64,000 nt of DNA from Dyella subtropica (GTDB taxonomy: Bacteria > Pseudomonadota > Gammaproteobacteria > Xanthomonadales > Rhodanobacteraceae), in NCBI RefSeq assembly GCF_026283965.1, contig NZ_JAPDPD010000001.1, positions 434,001 through 498,000 of the forward strand, given 5' to 3'. The notes beneath the pieces are model-generated. The model saw nothing but the letters and a program-made list of their open reading frames with translations, ran no database searches and was not told the DNA's origin. A program made the translations under genes and the position numbers. This document shows positions 1-9,013 of this stretch, in pieces (within the stretch, counting starts at the first letter, position 1; each line of letters starts with the position of its first letter).

Positions 1-1
1 C

Positions 2-730
<729 letters not shown>

Positions 731-745
731 ACATCAGCTTGCCTG

Positions 746-928
746 CTAGGGAAGTCGCGCCGAGAACAGCGCGACTTTGCCGTGTACGGCGATATCGACC
801 TGGGCGAAGCGATGGCGCAATGCTTGCTCCAGACCGCTGATGTCATCGGTCCGGTTACTGAAGATCCCTTTGCGGTTGTACACAGCCATCAGCTTTCGGC
901 CAAAGCGATTCAGGCGAAGAGCTGACAT
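746..928 (-). CDS. Small hypothetical protein (60 aa)
   Basis: This is a 60-residue ORF convergent with fumC, 15 bp from its stop. It is basic (MSALRLNRFGRKLMAVYNRK at the start) with no membrane segment, signal peptide or motif that I recognise. Codon use is GC-rich like its neighbours. It could be a genuine small conserved protein or a chance ORF; only its position in an otherwise empty interval favours it. Confidence 0.35.
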   Translation of the reverse strand: MSALRLNRFGRKLMAVYNRKGIFSNRTDDISGLEQALRHRFAQVDIAVHGKVALFSARLP

Positions 929-1007
929 CTCGAAAACTTCATGAATTCAAGTGGCAGACGACGGTCGTTGCGGTGCATCGCAGGCGGGGTGTGGCTGGCA
1001 AGTCCGC

Positions 1008-1040
1008 GCCTGCGTCCCGCTTCCGTGCGGGGACGCAGGC
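1008..1040. terminator. GC-rich hairpin downstream of the lipoprotein gene
   Basis: GCCTGCGTCCC pairs with GGGACGCAGGC across a short loop. It lies 50 bp beyond the stop of the minus-strand lipoprotein gene. There is no T-run, so it could be a Rho-assisted 3' end or simply a repeat hairpin. Confidence 0.35.
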
Positions 1041-1090
1041 TGGCAAGGTCGCCGCGGCTTGCCGGCGGTTGAGCGCCGTCAGGTCCTTGC

Positions 1091-1762
1091 TCAATCCTTG
1101 TCGACGTTTTTGCCGCAGTCGTCGACGTCCTGCTGCGTCATGGTGGCATAGGGATGGAACTCCGGCATCGCCGCGGCCAGCTTCTGCTGCGAGGCAAGCA
1201 GGTCGGGCATGCGCTGGCACAGCTTCAGGGCGGCGGCCTTGATCTGCGCGGTCTGCGGCTTGATACGCGCCTCGACTTCCTTGTCGCTCTGGCCGAGGAT
1301 GGCCCCCCAGATCGCTTCCTTGGCGGCGGCCATGCCGAGGTTGGCGCCGCTGGCCCCGATATCCATGCCGGCCTCGGCGATGCCGATGATGCGCTGGCGG
1401 TAGTCCGCCAACATAGTGTGTTGCTCGGGTGTGGCTGGCACCGTCTTGCCGGCGATCACCAGGTCGTTCTGCGGCGTGATGACCGCCTTGGGCAGATTGC
1501 TGGTGTCGCGATGATGGCCGTTGTCGAGATGCACGCTGTTGATGTCGATGTCCTGGCTGACCAGCTCGCGTTTGGCCTGGTCGATACCCTTTTGCACTTC
1601 AGCGCCGATGACTGAGGGCGAGGTTTGCTGCTGTACTTCCTTCATCGCGTCGGCCACGCCGTTGGTGGCTCCGGCGTCGACGTGATTGGGTTGGCCACAG
1701 GCAGTCAGCGACAGGCTGAGAGCCGCAGCTAGCAGGCCGAAGGTGATCGAGCGGTGCTTCAT
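1091..1762 (-). CDS. Predicted lipoprotein of unknown function (223 aa)
   Basis: The N-terminus is a type II signal peptide (MKHRSITFGLL, hydrophobic core, then the lipobox LTAC with Cys22 followed by Gly-Gln), so the protein should be lipidated and exported. The mature part is soluble, Ala/Gln-rich and helical, with Cys residues near the end (LCQRMPDL, DDCGKNVDKD). I recognise no domain. It lies 60 bp downstream of the ABC-2 permease gene on the same strand and may be cotranscribed with the exporter operon. The start is set by the lipoprotein signal. Confidence 0.75.
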   Translation of the reverse strand: MKHRSITFGLLAAALSLSLTACGQPNHVDAGATNGVADAMKEVQQQTSPSVIGAEVQKGIDQAKRELVSQDIDINSVHLDNGHHRDTSNLPKAVITPQNDLVIAGKTVPATPEQHTMLADYRQRIIGIAEAGMDIGASGANLGMAAAKEAIWGAILGQSDKEVEARIKPQTAQIKAAALKLCQRMPDLLASQQKLAAAMPEFHPYATMTQQDVDDCGKNVDKD

Positions 1763-1822
1763 GGGGTGCCTCCCTGTCAGTGCTGGATGAGATAGTCGTG
1801 GCCGCTGCGAAGAGAACCCTGA

Positions 1823-2794
1823 TCAGCTGTCGTCGCGAACTCGGCGGAACCAGATGGCTGCGGCGATCAATGCGGCGCCCGCAGCCACGCCGATCCACAG
1901 GTTGGGTGTGGTCAGTAGGCCATAGGTGTAATTCGGTGCGAGCAGGTCCAGTGGATTGTGGAACCCGTTCATATCGCTCGCCGTTTCCAGGCTGTGCTTA
2001 TTGAAGACCAGGCTCGAACCGGGGAAGACGCTGAGCAGCACGCGTTGAACGATATGGCTCCAGAACCACGTGGTGGGCAGGTCGAACAGGCCCATGATGC
2101 CGAACCAGCTCACCATCACACCGGCCACCGCGGGAACGGCCACCGCCCATAGGAAGGGTTTGGCGCGGGCCCAGGCCGAGCAGAACATCAGCCAGCCGAT
2201 CGAAGGGGCGGCCCATAGGGCGTACAGAGGGATGGCGCTGATCAATGAGCCAATGGCACGGAACGGATGGGCCAGCGTGAGCAACTGCCAGACATTGATG
2301 CCGTGCAGCGAAAGCACTATGGCGAAGATCAGCAACTGCAGCAGGCCGACGAGGATACCGACCACCACGGCGATCACTGGGGCGAGCACCATGGCGCTGG
2401 CCACTTTCGACAACACCGTGCTGGTATTGGATATCGGCAGCGACTTCCAGAACAGGATGCTGCGATCACGGCGATCGTCGTAGAGCGCGCCCAGGCAGTA
2501 GAACAGCACCACGATACCCAGCACGATGCTGATCAGGCCCATGACGGAGAGCATCGTCATGTCCAGGGCTGCGCCGATTTTAGCCAGGTCCCCCGAGCTC
2601 GCCTTTGCAACCAGCTCCTGCAGGTTATTGCCGCCAATCTCGAAGCCGCCGTGGCGGGCGCCCATCACTTCGGCCGCGATGATGGCCATGACGTTCAACA
2701 CCAGGAAAACCACGCCGGTAACGATAGGCGCCCACAGAAACCCGCCGCGGTTCTCCCAGAACTCGCGCTTGACCAGCCAGTAGAAGGTTTTCAT
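1823..2794 (-). CDS. ABC-2 type transporter permease (323 aa)
   Basis: Integral membrane subunit of an ABC-2 exporter. Hydrophobic segments occur around residues 20-40 (WAPIVTGVVFLVLNVMAIIA), 105-125, 145-175, 195-215, 225-245 and 295-315, giving about six helices separated by a long loop with GGNNLQELVAKASSGD. The gene overlaps the stop of the ATPase gene by the ATGA pattern (start at 2794, ATPase stop at 2791-2793), so the two are translationally coupled. The substrate is unknown; YtrA-regulated systems in related bacteria are linked to envelope stress and peptide antibiotics. Confidence 0.88.
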   Translation of the reverse strand: MKTFYWLVKREFWENRGGFLWAPIVTGVVFLVLNVMAIIAAEVMGARHGGFEIGGNNLQELVAKASSGDLAKIGAALDMTMLSVMGLISIVLGIVVLFYCLGALYDDRRDRSILFWKSLPISNTSTVLSKVASAMVLAPVIAVVVGILVGLLQLLIFAIVLSLHGINVWQLLTLAHPFRAIGSLISAIPLYALWAAPSIGWLMFCSAWARAKPFLWAVAVPAVAGVMVSWFGIMGLFDLPTTWFWSHIVQRVLLSVFPGSSLVFNKHSLETASDMNGFHNPLDLLAPNYTYGLLTTPNLWIGVAAGAALIAAAIWFRRVRDDS

Positions 2795-3648
2795 GCGTAG
2801 GTTCCTTTCATGGTGGCGACGAACAGGTCGCTGACCGAGGGGCGGCGTACTTCGCCCATCGCCTCCAGCGTCGTGCGGTCCGCGCCGTCGAACAGAAAGA
2901 TGCTTTTGCCGAAGACCTGGCGCTCGTCCAAGGGTTTCATCTGGCGGGCGGTTTCGGCCTTGTCGCCGCTCACCATCACTTCGGCAAAGCGTTCGCCGAC
3001 GGCGTCCATGTCGGCATCCAGCACGATCTTGCCGTCGCGAATAAACATCAGGTCGGTGAGGATGTGTTCGATTTCTTCTACTTGGTGGGTGGTGACGATG
3101 ATGGTTTTGTTTTCATCGAAGTAGTCCTCCAGCAGGCTCTGGTAGAACTGTTTGCGGTAGAGGATATCCAGGCCCAGTGTGGGTTCGTCCAGGATCAGCA
3201 GGCGGGCGTCGATGGCCATCACCAGGGCCAGATGCAGCTGCACGATCATGCCCTTGGACATCTGCTTGACGCGCTGGTTGGCGGTGAGTTTGGTGCGCGC
3301 CAGGAAGGCTTCGCACTTGGCACGGTTGAAGCGTGGATGCACGTTGGCGACGAAGTCGACCGCCTCATGTACACGAATCCAGCGGGGCAATACGGCGACG
3401 TCGGCGATAAAGCAGACCTGCTCCATCAGTTTGTCGCGCTGCGTGCGTGGGTCGAAGCCCAGCACGTTCAGTTGGCCCTGGAAATCGGTGAGGCCGAGGA
3501 TGGCCTTCAGGGCCGTGGTTTTGCCGGCGCCGTTGGGACCGATCAGGCCCACGATGCGGCCGGACTCGATCTGGAAACTGACCTGATCCAGCGCGAGGGT
3601 GTTCTTGTAGCGCTTGCTCAGGCCATTGGCCGTGACGACGGCGTTCAT
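2791..3648 (-). CDS. ABC transporter ATP-binding protein (285 aa)
   Basis: Cytoplasmic ATPase of the exporter. The Walker A motif GPNGAGKTT, a degenerate signature helix (MSKGMIVQLHLALVMA), Walker B LLILDEP and the switch TTHQ appear in order. The C-terminal 60 residues form the accessory domain common in ABC-2 exporter ATPases. I chose the ATG at 3648 (MNAVVTANGLSKRY) rather than the upstream in-frame start, because it overlaps the regulator stop by ATGA. The signature is not a clean LSGGQ, as in other YtrB-like proteins. Confidence 0.9.
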   Translation of the reverse strand: MNAVVTANGLSKRYKNTLALDQVSFQIESGRIVGLIGPNGAGKTTALKAILGLTDFQGQLNVLGFDPRTQRDKLMEQVCFIADVAVLPRWIRVHEAVDFVANVHPRFNRAKCEAFLARTKLTANQRVKQMSKGMIVQLHLALVMAIDARLLILDEPTLGLDILYRKQFYQSLLEDYFDENKTIIVTTHQVEEIEHILTDLMFIRDGKIVLDADMDAVGERFAEVMVSGDKAETARQMKPLDERQVFGKSIFLFDGADRTTLEAMGEVRRPSVSDLFVATMKGTYA

Positions 3649-4007
3649 GACTGTGTCTCCGTCTCGCGCATCAGGGTCTTCAGATCCAGGCCGAGGCGTT
3701 GCAGGCGGGCAAACAGGGCCGGCCATTCCTCACGCAGAAAGCGCTCGCGCTCGGATTTGAGCAACGCCTCGCGGGCTCCATCGATAACGAACATGCCCAA
3801 CCCCCTCCTTTTTTCCACTAGTTGATCGTCGACCAGTTCCTGGTACGCCTTGGAGACGGTCAGCGGATTGATTTGGAAATCCGCGGCGACCTGGCGTACT
3901 GACGGCAGCGGGTCGCCCTCGTTCAAGGCGCCGTCCAGGATCATCGCCACGACGCGTTCGCGCAGTTGGCGGTAGATCGGGACGCTGTCGTTCCAGGTAA
4001 TGGTCAT
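3645..4007 (-). CDS. GntR-family regulator, YtrA subfamily (120 aa)
   Basis: The N-terminal winged-helix domain has the GntR layout: IYRQLRERVVAMILDGAL, then GDPLPSVRQVAADFQINPLTV as the recognition helix, then KRRGLGMFV as the wing. The effector part is only about 45 residues, which is typical of YtrA regulators that control an adjacent ABC exporter. It is the second gene of the operon, 3 bp after the small exported protein. The likely operator is the palindrome at 4368-4391, so autorepression of the whole operon is expected. The ligand is unknown. Confidence 0.9.
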   Translation of the reverse strand: MTITWNDSVPIYRQLRERVVAMILDGALNEGDPLPSVRQVAADFQINPLTVSKAYQELVDDQLVEKRRGLGMFVIDGAREALLKSERERFLREEWPALFARLQRLGLDLKTLMRETETQS

Positions 4008-4010
4008 ACG

Positions 4011-4337
4011 TTATTCCTTGCTGCTGATACGGCCGAGCGTGGTGCCAAACGAATAGTAGGGCATGGCCAGTTGGGCCCCGAGCAGGCCGGCGCGACTCTG
4101 GGCGGCGCGGGCCATCATCGGGGAGACCGTGGCGCTGGCGATGCTGGCGTCGGCCAGCAGGGCGGCAGCGCGCAGGTCTTCGGCGGTCGGGCGGACGTCG
4201 ATCGGGGCCAGGGTGATGACTTTGACCCCGTTGATTTCGCTGGCAGGCGCGGTCTTGACGTTCGAGTTGACGGCGGCCAGGGCGGCGGTGGTGAACAGTA
4301 CAGCGGCAGTCAGGGCGATCAGGTTCGGCGCTTTCAT
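4011..4337 (-). CDS. Small exported protein, first gene of the YtrA operon (108 aa)
   Basis: A cleavable signal peptide is visible (MKAPNLIALTAAVLFTTAALA, predicted cut after Ala21). The mature 87 residues contain no Cys and no recognised domain; IDVRPTAEDLRAAALLADA is the most distinctive stretch. An SD-like AGGAG lies about 10 bp before the ATG. It is the promoter-proximal gene of the operon, so its product should be made together with the exporter and could act in the periplasm as its partner, but that is inference from position only. Confidence 0.7.
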   Translation of the reverse strand: MKAPNLIALTAAVLFTTAALAAVNSNVKTAPASEINGVKVITLAPIDVRPTAEDLRAAALLADASIASATVSPMMARAAQSRAGLLGAQLAMPYYSFGTTLGRISSKE

Positions 4338-4367
4338 GACGGGTCTCCTTTAGTGACCTCGTGGACC

Positions 4368-4408
4368 GGTGTTGTAGTGAACTATAACACCATAGTCTGA
4401 CCCGTCAA
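4368..4408 (-). promoter_or_regulatory. Promoter with overlapping palindromic operator for the YtrA operon
   Basis: Reading the minus strand, TTGACG (4403-4408) and TATAGT (4381-4386) are separated by 16 bp, a near-consensus sigma-70 promoter. A 24-bp palindrome at 4368-4391 (GGTGTTGTAG, then CTATAACACC after four bases) is symmetric at 20 of 24 positions and covers the -10. The GT...TA...TA...AC plan agrees with GntR-type operators. A repressor bound there would block RNA polymerase. Confidence 0.75.
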
Positions 4409-4645
4409 TAGGCGATTCCAATATTCGCAACATGACTGATGGCCTATGCGGCGGCGGGCCTGGCAGGGGCCGGCCTGGTTGTGTGCCGAGGCGGTCCTGT
4501 CTTCGATGCACATGGTCCCTCGCCGGTTTGTGGCTCGGCAGAGACGGGCATCAGCCGCTGCGCATGACAGGCATCATGTCGTCACAGTCGCAAGGCACGG
4601 CTTCTGCTTCAATGGCGTGGTGTAGCTTGCTTAAGGGGTTTTTGC

Positions 4646-5431
4646 ATGGATCTCGGCCTGACCGGTCGCGTTGTGGTGATTACCGGCGCCAGCAAGGGCA
4701 TCGGCCTGGTGTGCGCCGCTGCCTTCGCTCGCGAAGGTGCAACCGTCATCGGTATCTCGCGCTCACCAGAACACCTGCACGCGGCGCAGCGACAATTGCA
4801 GGCCATGGGGCTGCACATGAATGTCGAGCCGGCCGACCTGAGTGACAGCGTGGCGGCTCAGATCGTGATGGAGCGTATCGAGGACGATCACGGCCCGATC
4901 GAGGTGCTGGTCAATTGCGCGGGCGCTGCGCGGCGCACGCCGCCGTCGGAGTTGGATGCGCATGCTTTGCATGCCGCCATGCAGGCGAAGTACTTCACCT
5001 ATATGCACGCGATCGATCCGGTGATCCGTCATATGGCCGCACGCGGCAAGGGCGCCATCGTCAATGTCATCGGGCAAGGCGGGCGTCAGGCCAACCCCAT
5101 GCATATCGGTGGCGGTGCCGCCAATGCGGCGCTGATGCTGGCGTCGGTCGGTTATGCCACGGCCTATGCCGGCAAGGGCGTGCGGGTCAACGCCATCAAT
5201 CCTGGTATGACGCGCACCGGGCGCGTGCAGGAAGGGTTGGAGGTTTCGTCGCGCGCGAGCGGACGCTCGACAGATGATCTGCTCGCCGAGCAACTCGCCG
5301 GTATTCCGCTGGGGCGGGTGGCGGAACCGGAGGAAATCGCCAACGTGGTGCTCTTCCTTGCTTCGCCTCTGGCGAGTTATGTCACCGGCGCGGTGATTCC
5401 GATGGATGGCGGGAAGACGTCGGTGATTTGA
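4646..5431 (+). CDS. SDR-fold protein lacking the usual Tyr-Lys catalytic pair (261 aa)
   Basis: The Rossmann nucleotide-binding motif is intact (TGASKGIG at residues 13-20, VNCAG near 89-93) and the C-terminal PMDGG motif is present, so it folds as a short-chain dehydrogenase/reductase. Where classical SDRs have YxxxK, the sequence reads GGAAN, with Gly156 and Asn160 replacing Tyr and Lys. It then continues AALMLA in register. An AAGGGG SD sits upstream of the ATG. The gene stands alone between a divergent operon and a lipoprotein gene. The substrate is unknown, and classical hydride-transfer chemistry is doubtful. Confidence 0.85.
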   Translation: MDLGLTGRVVVITGASKGIGLVCAAAFAREGATVIGISRSPEHLHAAQRQLQAMGLHMNVEPADLSDSVAAQIVMERIEDDHGPIEVLVNCAGAARRTPPSELDAHALHAAMQAKYFTYMHAIDPVIRHMAARGKGAIVNVIGQGGRQANPMHIGGGAANAALMLASVGYATAYAGKGVRVNAINPGMTRTGRVQEGLEVSSRASGRSTDDLLAEQLAGIPLGRVAEPEEIANVVLFLASPLASYVTGAVIPMDGGKTSVI

Positions 5432-5607
5432 GAGGACGTTGCATCGGTCCGGCACGTGGGGTCGTCAGGCATCGGCTATCCTTGCGTGTTCACATGGCTG
5501 GCGATGCGGTGTTGAACCCGCTCGGACAGCGTGCGCAGGTTATGCGCGACGTTGCGACCAACGATGTCGTTCGTCATCAAGGGGCGCTGCGGGTTGTAGC
5601 GGCAACA

Positions 5608-5618
5608 GGGGGGGGGGG
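5608..5618 (+). repeat. Eleven-G homopolymer upstream of the LysM lipoprotein gene
   Basis: An uninterrupted run of 11 G lies 35 bp before the start codon of the LysM/TPR lipoprotein. Runs of this length slip during replication, so it could change promoter or leader spacing. No function is shown by the sequence itself. Confidence 0.6.
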
Positions 5619-5653
5619 CTGATGGTCAGTTCGCATGGAGTCATAGTTCAAGC

Positions 5654-6607
5654 ATGTTGAAAGTACAGGGGTATCCGGTCGGCGGTTCGGGGCGGAAGCG
5701 CGCCACGACGATCATTCTCTTTGCGGCGATGCTCGGCTTGGCCGGCTGCGCGCAGATGAAGGCACTCAAGTCGAAGATGGCGGGACAGTCGACCAGCAGC
5801 CCTTCCGCACCAACGACGGACACGGTCGTCGAGCCCGCGAGCGTGGAGGCTCCAAGGGAATCCTCGCTTGCTGCGATCGTCAACGGGGACCTGCAGCAGG
5901 GGCATTACGCGACGGGTGAAAAAGCGTTGCGGCAATACCTGCGGCAGCATCCGAACGACCGTTCGGCGCAGGCTATGCTGCGCCAGCTCACGGGTGATCC
6001 CGTACAGATACTGGGCAGCCCGGCGCGAACACACGTCGTGCAGGCGGGCGACTCCTACAGCACCTTGGCCGCTCGCTATCTCGGCGACGCAAACCTGTTC
6101 CTGGTGCTGGCGCGCTACAACGGCTCGACCAATCCCTCCGTGCTGCGTGTCGGCCAGACGCTGCGTCTGCCAGCCTCCGTGAAAGGGGCGGCGTCGCAGG
6201 AGGCGACAGCGGGGGGCGGCAGCAGTGATGCGCCGTCAGGCACTGAGGTGGCGGCGCCGCTTGCCGCTGCGCCGGTCGCCGAGGCGCCGTCGGTCAAGGC
6301 CGTGCGATTGCAGAAAGAGAGCGTGACCCTGCTCGCGCAGGGGCAGAAAACGCAGGCGCTGGCTCGTCTCGACGAGGCGCTAAACCTCGATCCGAAGTTG
6401 AAGCCGGTTGGAACTGAGGCAACGTCGCTGCGCACCCAGCTGCTGGCCTCGTATCACGAGCGCGCGATCGTGCTGTATCGCGATCAGCAACTGGACCCAG
6501 CGATCGCGTTGTGGGACCGCGTATTGGCGATCGATCCGAGCTACGAGCCGGCCATGATCTATCGCACGCGCGCGCTCGAACTCAAGCAACGCCTCAAACA
6601 ATTCTGA
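5654..6607 (+). CDS. LysM-domain and TPR-like lipoprotein (317 aa)
   Basis: An exported lipoprotein: after a basic start, the hydrophobic stretch TTIILFAAMLGLAGC ends in the lipobox LAGC. A short helical repeat region follows, then a LysM peptidoglycan-binding domain around residues 127-173 (HVVQAGDSYSTLAARYLG ... LRVGQTLRLP). A low-complexity Ala/Ser linker leads to a C-terminal tetratricopeptide-like segment (LLAQGQKTQALARLDEALNL; YRDQQLDPAIALWDRVLAID). It probably sits at the envelope bound to peptidoglycan as a scaffold. It converges with the kinase gene and is not in the same operon. Confidence 0.85.
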   Translation: MLKVQGYPVGGSGRKRATTIILFAAMLGLAGCAQMKALKSKMAGQSTSSPSAPTTDTVVEPASVEAPRESSLAAIVNGDLQQGHYATGEKALRQYLRQHPNDRSAQAMLRQLTGDPVQILGSPARTHVVQAGDSYSTLAARYLGDANLFLVLARYNGSTNPSVLRVGQTLRLPASVKGAASQEATAGGGSSDAPSGTEVAAPLAAAPVAEAPSVKAVRLQKESVTLLAQGQKTQALARLDEALNLDPKLKPVGTEATSLRTQLLASYHERAIVLYRDQQLDPAIALWDRVLAIDPSYEPAMIYRTRALELKQRLKQF

Positions 6608-6644
6608 GTTTCCTGCTGCGGTCTTGGTCGATGCGGGGTGGCAC

Positions 6645-8342
6645 TTAGCCAAGCTCCCCTTCGCGCCTGGGCGTGGGCATCACTCGCGTGGGTTGGGTGA
6701 TGTCCTCGGTGGGGACCGAGCGGGGCGGCTTGGTGCGCTGGCGCTGCCGGGTCTGCAACGCGTTGTTCATGAGATTGAATGTGTTGAACAGCCGTCCCAG
6801 CTCATCCCGGCGGGTCAGGCGGATGCGGTAAGCAAAGTCGCCCCGCGAGACGCGCAGCAAGGCATCGCCAAGCAGATCCAGCAACATCAACGGTTGTCGG
6901 AATAGCCAGTAAGCGGCGCCGACCACGGCGACCAGCGTCACCACCAGCACGGCGGCAATAACCCACAGCGTGGTTCTTTGCGCCGCGTGTAGAGGCGCGG
7001 TGCTGACGCCCAGGCGCATCTGGCCCACGACTTTGGTTTGGTAGCGGATCGGCAGGTCGAACAGCAGAATCTTGTCCGCCTGCGTGCCGTCTTTGCCGAG
7101 ATAGCTATCGCCTTCATCCGAGGCGGAATGACGTTGCAGCACGACCGGCGCGGGCAATGCGCTGTCGATCTCATCCGGACGGGTGCTGGCGATGACCTTG
7201 CCGGTGCGATCCGCGATGGCGAGGTAATGGATCTGGCGGTTGCGCGAAATATCCTCGACCAGGGCACGGGTGGCTGGGCGATCGCCGAGCAACAGGTTTT
7301 CTGCCGACTCGCTGGCGATCATGCGCCCCATGGATTGGCCAAAGTCCAGCGCAAGGCCGGTGACGGCTGTGTTCTGCTTCGCGTAGATCGCCGCCAACCC
7401 CAGCAGCAGTACCAGGCTCAGAATGGCGCCCAGCATGCTGGCCCAGCGCAGGCGCAGCGACACGATGCGCTCGGCCAGCGGCTTTTCGTGCAGGCGCTCG
7501 TATTCCTTGCGGGTCGCGCGCAAGTCGTCGATCACTTCGGCGCCGCTTTGATACCGGGCTTCCGCCGTGGGGGCCAGCAAGGTGCGCACGATGTCGATCA
7601 ACATCGAGGGAGTGGCGGGATCGCGCGGCTCGATCGGCGGCACGGGCGTGCGCAGTCGCTCCCTCAGCAGCTGCTGCACGTCCCCGGTGGTTGTCCAAGG
7701 CAGCTTGCCGGTGACCAACCAGTACAGCACTACGCCTAGCGAGAACAGATCGCTACGCGCATCGCTCGGCTCGCCGCGCAGGCGCTCCATGGCCATGTAC
7801 GCCGGGGTGCCGCCGATTTCCTTGGGCGTGCCGCTGGCACCCTCCCGCGTTCGGCGGCGCTCAGCGATGCCGAAATCGCTGATTTTCGCGTAGTGCCAGC
7901 CGTCGGCCAGCATGATGTTCTCGGGCTTGATGTCGTGGTGCACCACCCCTTGTGCGTGCGCGTAATCCAATCCCGCCGCGATCTGGCTAGCCAGCTCAAT
8001 GGTCACCGCCAGCGAAGGGAAGCCCTCGCTGGCGATACGACTGGCGAGCGTCTCGCCGGACAAGCGCTCCATCGCGATATAGGAGCGGCCGTCGTCGGTT
8101 TCCCCGGCGTCGAAGATCGTGACGATGTGGGGATGGGTCAGGCGTCCGGCGGCCCGCGCCTCAATCTGAAAGCGCTGGCGGTAGCCGGAATCGGCGGCCA
8201 CTTCTCGGTGCAAGCACTTGATGGCTACCTGGCGCTCGATATCCGGATCGAAACCGGCGTAGACCACGGCCATCGCGCCTTTGCCAAGGACGCCATCGAT
8301 GCGATAGCGGCCAACGCTGCGCGGAATGCTGCTGTCGCTCAT
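6645..8342 (-). CDS. Membrane Ser/Thr protein kinase with C-terminal sensor and HAMP (565 aa)
   Basis: A eukaryotic-type kinase domain fills residues 13-280: P-loop GKGAMAVVY (20-28), Lys42, catalytic loop HHDIKPEN (Asp137), DFG 156-158 and a P+1-like GGTPAYMAME. The loop is HHD, not HRD, so this is a non-RD kinase. TM1 (about 303-321), a periplasmic region of about 135 residues, TM2 (459-481) and a HAMP-like segment (482-532) follow, with a short Pro-rich tail and no further output domain. I chose the ATG at 8342 over the TTG at 8360. It is 7 bp downstream of the FHA gene, so the two form an operon. Confidence 0.9.
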   Translation of the reverse strand: MSDSSIPRSVGRYRIDGVLGKGAMAVVYAGFDPDIERQVAIKCLHREVAADSGYRQRFQIEARAAGRLTHPHIVTIFDAGETDDGRSYIAMERLSGETLASRIASEGFPSLAVTIELASQIAAGLDYAHAQGVVHHDIKPENIMLADGWHYAKISDFGIAERRRTREGASGTPKEIGGTPAYMAMERLRGEPSDARSDLFSLGVVLYWLVTGKLPWTTTGDVQQLLRERLRTPVPPIEPRDPATPSMLIDIVRTLLAPTAEARYQSGAEVIDDLRATRKEYERLHEKPLAERIVSLRLRWASMLGAILSLVLLLGLAAIYAKQNTAVTGLALDFGQSMGRMIASESAENLLLGDRPATRALVEDISRNRQIHYLAIADRTGKVIASTRPDEIDSALPAPVVLQRHSASDEGDSYLGKDGTQADKILLFDLPIRYQTKVVGQMRLGVSTAPLHAAQRTTLWVIAAVLVVTLVAVVGAAYWLFRQPLMLLDLLGDALLRVSRGDFAYRIRLTRRDELGRLFNTFNLMNNALQTRQRQRTKPPRSVPTEDITQPTRVMPTPRREGELG

Positions 8343-8349
8343 GCTGTGA

Positions 8350-8877
8350 TTACCGAGCAACCTGCCAGATCAAGACGCCCAGCGCGATCAACATCAGCAG
8401 CCCGGCGGTGAGATAGCGAAGGAGAGAGGGCGGCGGCGTGCCACGCTCACGGGTGCGAAACACGAATTCGGCCTGCCCCAGGCGAATGCGATCGCCGTGC
8501 TTGAGCACCGCCTCATGCACGCGCTTGTCGTTGACGAACGTACCGTTCGTGGACAGCGTATTCATGATCACGTAGTGACCGTGCTGGTTGATGATCCAGG
8601 CGTGCGAGGCCGAGACGCTGAGATCGTCGACCACGATGTCGCTGTCGTTTCGTCGGCCGATAGTCTGACGGCCCGAGCGCAAGGAGTAGCGGCGGCTTTC
8701 GAGTCCCGCACTGACACCCTCGAGCACCGGCTCGTGCGCGCTGGCTCGACCATCCGATCCGGCCTCGGCTTCGCTGGCGAACTGCCGCAACTCCTCGGCG
8801 GAAAACATCCGCGTCCCTTGCGGACCTGCGGAGCGGGTGCCGGGCGCTGACGGGGGAGTGCGGTGCGGTTGATTCAT
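8350..8877 (-). CDS. FHA-domain protein with C-terminal membrane anchor (about 175 aa)
   Basis: The FHA core spans about residues 65-140: GRRNDSDIVVDDLSVSASHA, then NTLSTNGTFVNDKRV, the Arg/Ser/Asn pattern that binds phosphothreonine. A hydrophobic tail (YLTAGLLMLIALGVLIWQVA) anchors it in the membrane with the FHA domain in the cytoplasm. Its coupling to the kinase gene suggests it docks to the autophosphorylated kinase or its substrates. Two ATGs are possible: 8892, or 8877, which has a better AAGG upstream; I used the latter. Confidence 0.88.
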   Translation of the reverse strand: MNQPHRTPPSAPGTRSAGPQGTRMFSAEELRQFASEAEAGSDGRASAHEPVLEGVSAGLESRRYSLRSGRQTIGRRNDSDIVVDDLSVSASHAWIINQHGHYVIMNTLSTNGTFVNDKRVHEAVLKHGDRIRLGQAEFVFRTRERGTPPPSLLRYLTAGLLMLIALGVLIWQVAR

Positions 8878-9013
8878 CGGATGCCTTGGCATCGAAAGCG
8901 GGCGAACACTATAGCCACAATATGGCCTACGGCGGGCTTTCCCGCGGTGCCCTGATTTCGATGCCCGCGCAAGTTCTGGTGTGTCCAGCGTCTAGCGGAG
9001 AGGATGGCGGACT

